Source of the DNA: Thermoflexia bacterium
Lineage (GTDB): Bacteria > Chloroflexota > Anaerolineae > B4-G1 > SLSP01
Reading direction: 5' to 3'
NCBI GenBank assembly: GCA_030605705.1
Contig: JAUWHU010000045.1
Span: 1-7,304, forward strand
Length of the DNA: 7,304 bases
Positions 5,383-7,304 of the stretch are shown here, one piece after another. The position numbers and the translations under genes were made by a program. Positions within the stretch are counted from its first letter, which is position 1; every line of letters begins with the position of its first letter. The notes below the pieces were generated by a model that was not told the origin of the DNA, did not search any database, and saw only the letters and a list, made by a program, of their open reading frames with translations.

Positions 5383-5414
5383 TTCACGGTCATCCTTACG
5401 TGAGTATCGTAGTA

Positions 5415-5428
5415 GCGACTGCAGTCGC
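5415..5428. repeat. Perfect 14-bp palindrome GCGACTGCAGTCGC
   Basis: GCGACTGCAGTCGC equals its own reverse complement. The following CGGGCA and the GCGACTG half recur, inverted, in the right arm of the neighbouring element (near 5535-5545), so this is probably a broken end or extra piece of the same repeat family rather than a regulatory site. Confidence 0.65.
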
Positions 5429-5438
5429 CGGGCAAACT

Positions 5439-5575
5439 TGTCATTCCGAGCCAGCGGAGCACTAGCGACGCGCCAGCGAGGAATCTACTATTTGCGCAGC
5501 TCATAACGTGAACTTAGTGGTAGATTCCTCGCTGCCCGGCAGTCGCTCCGCGACTTCTGGTTGCTCGGAATGACA
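5439..5575. repeat. Inverted-repeat element with TGTCATTCCGAGC ends
   Basis: The outer arms TGTCATTCCGAGC (5439-5451) and 5563-5575 are perfect 13-bp inverted copies. Inner arms CAGCGAGGAATCTAC (5474-5488) and 5520-5534 are perfect over 15 bp. The segments between the paired arms differ in length (22 and 28 bases). The right one holds a small AGTCGC/GCGACT hairpin. There is no coding capacity. The sequence is of the widespread GTCATTCCGAGC...GCGAGGAATCT intergenic repeat type that I recall from many bacterial genomes. Confidence 0.75.
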
Positions 5576-5667
5576 CTAGCTGTGGCCGGTCCTTTCGCGG
5601 ACTCAGGGCAGGCTTCTCGACCGCAGCCCAGACGGGCACGGTCGGAGACCGGCCACAGCTAGTGTCA
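5571..5667. repeat. Inverted repeat with 21-bp perfect arms, 97 bp
   Basis: The arms at 5571-5591 and 5647-5667 are exact reverse complements over 21 bp, starting TGACACTAGC and running to GGCCGGTC. The 55-base interior is G+C-rich and has no reading frame of note. The left arm overlaps the last five bases (TGACA) of the preceding element. The size and ends fit a small non-autonomous (MITE-like) repeat or a large hairpin. No target-site duplication is evident. Confidence 0.8.
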
Positions 5668-5695
5668 CCCACGAGAAGCTAAGAGGCCATATCAA

Positions 5696-5725
5696 AACGG
5701 CAGCCACCCTGGGGTCGCTGCCGTT
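5696..5725 (-). terminator. Likely intrinsic terminator of tRNA-Leu
   Basis: AACGGCAGC (5696-5704) and GCTGCCGTT (5717-5725) form a 9-bp perfect stem, extended after one mismatch by ACCC/GGGT. Read on the minus strand, the stem ends in GTTTTGAT, giving a short U run. It lies 35 bases downstream of the tRNA 3' end. Confidence 0.65.
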
Positions 5726-5760
5726 AGGAGCAGTTGCGTGTTAAACTACCGGCGTTATAA

Positions 5761-5843
5761 TGCCGAAGGTGGGAGTCGAACCCACATGGGAGTTACCCGA
5801 GCGAGTTTGAGTCGCTTGCGTCTGCCAATTCCGCCACTTCGGC
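5761..5843 (-). tRNA. tRNA-Leu (anticodon CAA)
   Basis: An 83-base class II tRNA reading UUG. The acceptor stem GCCGAAG pairs with CTTCGGC (5762-5768), with discriminator base A at 5761. The anticodon stem AGCGA/TCGCT encloses loop CTCAAAC, giving anticodon CAA after U33. A long variable arm contains a GGG/CCC stem, as expected for leucine. The T arm is GTGGG-TTCGACT-CCCAC. The 3' CCA is not encoded, since the next bases are TTA, so it must be added by the CCA-adding enzyme. It is transcribed away from the sigma factor gene. Confidence 0.96.
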
Positions 5844-5851
5844 GCACCAAC

Positions 5852-5879
5852 AGTATAATCTGATTTGTGAATCCGTCAA
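5852..5879 (-). promoter_or_regulatory. Sigma-70 promoter of tRNA-Leu
   Basis: On the minus strand TTGACG (5874-5879, five of six) and TATACT (5852-5857, five of six) are 16 bases apart. The -10 box ends eight bases before the mature tRNA 5' end, so the 5' leader removed by RNase P would be very short. Confidence 0.8.
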
Positions 5880-5944
5880 GAAAGAGCAGATACGCTTTTG
5901 GCGATTGCCGCGCGGGACAGCCGGCGCAACCTGATGAGGTAAAC

Positions 5945-6562
5945 ATGACGTTAGCCACAGATAGTCCCTGGGATGAGCGCAGCCGGGTAGAGGCTGCCCA
6001 ACAGGGCGATCTAACCGCCTTCAATGAGCTCATCCTATACTACCAGAACCGGGCCTACAACCTGGCCTACCAGCTGCTGCGCGACCCGGCCTCGGCCGAT
6101 GATGCCACCCAGGAGGCATTCATCTCCGCATACCGCGCGCTGGGACAATTCCGGGGCGGCTCGTTCCGTGCCTGGTTGTTGCGAATTGTGGTGAACGCTT
6201 GCTACGATGAACTGCGTCGCCGCAAACGCCGTCCGACCATCTCCTGGGATGACTTTCAGGATTTGGATGAGGAAGCCAACCCGCACCTGGCGGACGGAGG
6301 CGAATTGCCGGAGGAGAAGTTGCAGCGCGCCGAGTTGCAAAAGATGCTGGAAAACGTGCTGGACTGCCTGCCGGAGGATCAGCGTATGGTCATATTCCTG
6401 GTGGACCGGATGGGCCTTTCCTACAACGAGGCAGCTGAGACGCTGCGCATCCGCTTAGGGACAGTGAAATCACGCCTGGCGCGGGCGCGGGCTAAAATGC
6501 GAGACCTGCTGCAAGAGCAGGAACTTTTACCGGACCGTTATCGTCTAAAAAATAGCGTTTAG
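5945..6562 (+). CDS. ECF-type RNA polymerase sigma factor (RpoE-like)
   Basis: A 205-residue sigma-70 family factor with only regions 2 and 4, so an extracytoplasmic-function type that redirects RNA polymerase to a stress or envelope regulon. Region 2 spans about 22-95, with the core-binding and -10 segments in DDATQEAFISAYRAL (52-66) and FRAWLLRIVVNACYDELRRRKR (74-95), the latter cited by its ends FRAWLLR and DELRRRKR. Region 4 spans about 130-190, with LPEDQRMVIFL and the helix-turn-helix LSYNEAAETLRIRLGTVKSR, shown by LSYNEAAETL and GTVKSRLARAR. An acidic linker (about 101-128) joins them. I chose the ATG at 5945 because GAGGT (5936-5940) lies five bases upstream and region 2 follows at the usual distance. 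A GTG at 5867 in the same frame would add 26 atypical residues overlapping the tRNA promoter. The gene is 16 bases before its putative anti-sigma factor, with which it probably forms an autoregulated pair. I see no clear ECF promoter in front. Confidence 0.93.
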   Translation: MTLATDSPWDERSRVEAAQQGDLTAFNELILYYQNRAYNLAYQLLRDPASADDATQEAFISAYRALGQFRGGSFRAWLLRIVVNACYDELRRRKRRPTISWDDFQDLDEEANPHLADGGELPEEKLQRAELQKMLENVLDCLPEDQRMVIFLVDRMGLSYNEAAETLRIRLGTVKSRLARARAKMRDLLQEQELLPDRYRLKNSV

Positions 6563-6578
6563 GTATGGAGGTAGGTTG

Positions 6579-7304
6579 ATGGTCCGTGAGTCCTGGAATG
6601 ATACCGAGCTCTCCGCTTATCTGGACGGGCAATTAGCTCCCCGGCAGAAGGCGAAGTTAGCAGCTGATTTAACGCGCGACGCGGCATTGCAGCGTCGGCT
6701 TGACGAGCTGCGCCGGACCGTCGCTTTGCTGCAAACGTTCCCCCTGCGTGAGGCCCCTCGCAATTACCTCCTCACACCGGCGATGGTCCGCGATCCGCAA
6801 CGACAGATTCGTCGCCGGCCCACTCTGTTGTGGCTGCGCATGGCTACCGCCTTGAGCGCAGCGGCCTTCGTGGTCGTCGTGGGGCTGCAACTCGCGGGCG
6901 GGGGGATGATGGACATGCTGCCGGCTGCCCAGAAAGCAATGGAGATGCAGGAGGTCGCGATGGAGCAGCCGACGGAGGCTCCAGCAGTAATGGAAGCGGA
7001 GGGCTTGGGGCTGGAAGAAGAAACCGCGTTTGAGAGTCTGGCCGTCCCGAGCGCGGCCTCCACCGAAACGCCGGCGGCGACAGCAGAGGCGGTCTTCGGG
7101 TCGGAAGAAGAAGCTGAGCCTGAGAGCGCCCCGGCCCCGGCCGGGGAGATCGCGGAAGAGACGAGCACCCCCGTGGCGGATAGAGCGGTGAGTGAGGGCG
7201 TCCAGCTCACCGCGACGGCAGAGATGACATTAGAGGACCTTCTGCCCCTGCCGGTGATCACGGAAAGCGTTGGTCTCTGCGCGGCAGAAGAGGGAGACGA
7301 GGAT
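6579..7304 (+). CDS. Membrane anti-sigma factor, zinc-free, 3' end cut by window edge
   Basis: The open frame runs 242 codons from an ATG at 6579 to the edge with no stop. Its GGAGG site at 6567-6571 overlaps the gap after the sigma gene. The N-terminal cytoplasmic part (1-80) begins with ELSAYLDGQLAPRQ (10-23), the usual first helices of an anti-sigma domain that grips the sigma factor. The HxxxCxxC zinc motif of ZAS-type factors is absent. PRNYLLTP (60-67) precedes the membrane, as in anti-sigma factors I recall from Chloroflexi. One membrane helix spans about 82-106. The part outside the membrane (107-242) is disordered-looking, rich in Glu, Ala, Pro and Thr, and starts with a methionine-rich patch (seven Met between 110 and 138). 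It should hold the sigma factor inactive until an envelope signal releases it, perhaps by proteolysis. What it senses is not shown. Confidence 0.85.
   Translation, partial: MVRESWNDTELSAYLDGQLAPRQKAKLAADLTRDAALQRRLDELRRTVALLQTFPLREAPRNYLLTPAMVRDPQRQIRRRPTLLWLRMATALSAAAFVVVVGLQLAGGGMMDMLPAAQKAMEMQEVAMEQPTEAPAVMEAEGLGLEEETAFESLAVPSAASTETPAATAEAVFGSEEEAEPESAPAPAGEIAEETSTPVADRAVSEGVQLTATAEMTLEDLLPLPVITESVGLCAAEEGDED

Larger units (their letters stand above)
5240..5760. other. 521-base gene-free stretch between phosphatase and tRNA-Leu
   Basis: No convincing gene on either strand. In order it holds the phosphatase promoter (5248-5276), an octamer array (5303-5382), a 14-bp palindrome (5415-5428), an inverted-repeat element (5439-5575), a second inverted repeat with 21-bp arms (5571-5667) and the likely tRNA terminator (5696-5725). 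Confidence 0.75.

Noticed and set aside
5867..5944. GTG start adding 26 residues to the sigma factor
   Set aside because: It would begin inside the tRNA-Leu promoter, has no ribosome site, and the added residues do not look like sigma region 1; the ATG at 5945 has GAGGT at good spacing.
6764..7261. Minus-strand Ser/Ala-rich open frame of 165 codons
   Set aside because: Antisense shadow of the anti-sigma gene; its low-complexity Ser/Ala/Gly composition mirrors the Glu/Ala-rich plus-strand frame.

Overview
The window looks like a G+C-rich bacterial chromosome fragment. My best guess is Chloroflexota (Anaerolineae-like). The grounds are the ECF sigma / zinc-free anti-sigma pair with a PRNYLLTP-type motif before the membrane helix, the DUF2085 membrane protein, the ACT-less SerA beside a class V aminotransferase and DUF1015, and intergenic spaces packed with 7-9 bp repeats. 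This is recognition by memory, not a database result, so the phylum is only moderately sure.

Left part (1-3315, all minus strand; read from right to left): a class V PLP aminotransferase, a short D-3-phosphoglycerate dehydrogenase and a DUF1015 protein that runs off the left edge. Together they look like a serine-biosynthesis operon: 3-phosphoglycerate oxidation, then transamination of 3-phosphohydroxypyruvate. The DUF1015 protein has no established role that I know of.

Middle (3316-3842): no gene, but a roughly 200 bp imperfect palindrome of the CACAGAG type, a heptamer array and a 16-bp perfect hairpin. Then, minus strand (3843-5239), come a histidine phosphatase and a translationally coupled DUF2085 membrane protein. 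The phosphatase has a good sigma-70 promoter placed so close to its ATG that its mRNA should be leaderless. It is a speculative candidate for the missing phosphoserine phosphatase step.

Then 5240-5760: no gene, but an octamer array, two partly overlapping inverted-repeat elements (one with 21-bp perfect arms) and a hairpin with a short U run that fits a terminator for the next gene, a minus-strand tRNA-Leu(CAA) with a clear promoter.

Right part (5945-7304, plus strand): an ECF sigma factor followed by its membrane anti-sigma factor, cut by the window edge. The anti-sigma reading frame is open to the end of the window with no stop.

The most unusual feature is the intergenic DNA. Several unrelated families of 7-, 8- or 9-bp tandem repeats are present, a different word in nearly every gap. 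Two of them start at or within a few bases of a stop codon. One fills the gap in front of serA right up to its ribosome binding site. I saw no defence system, CRISPR array, transposase gene or phage gene.
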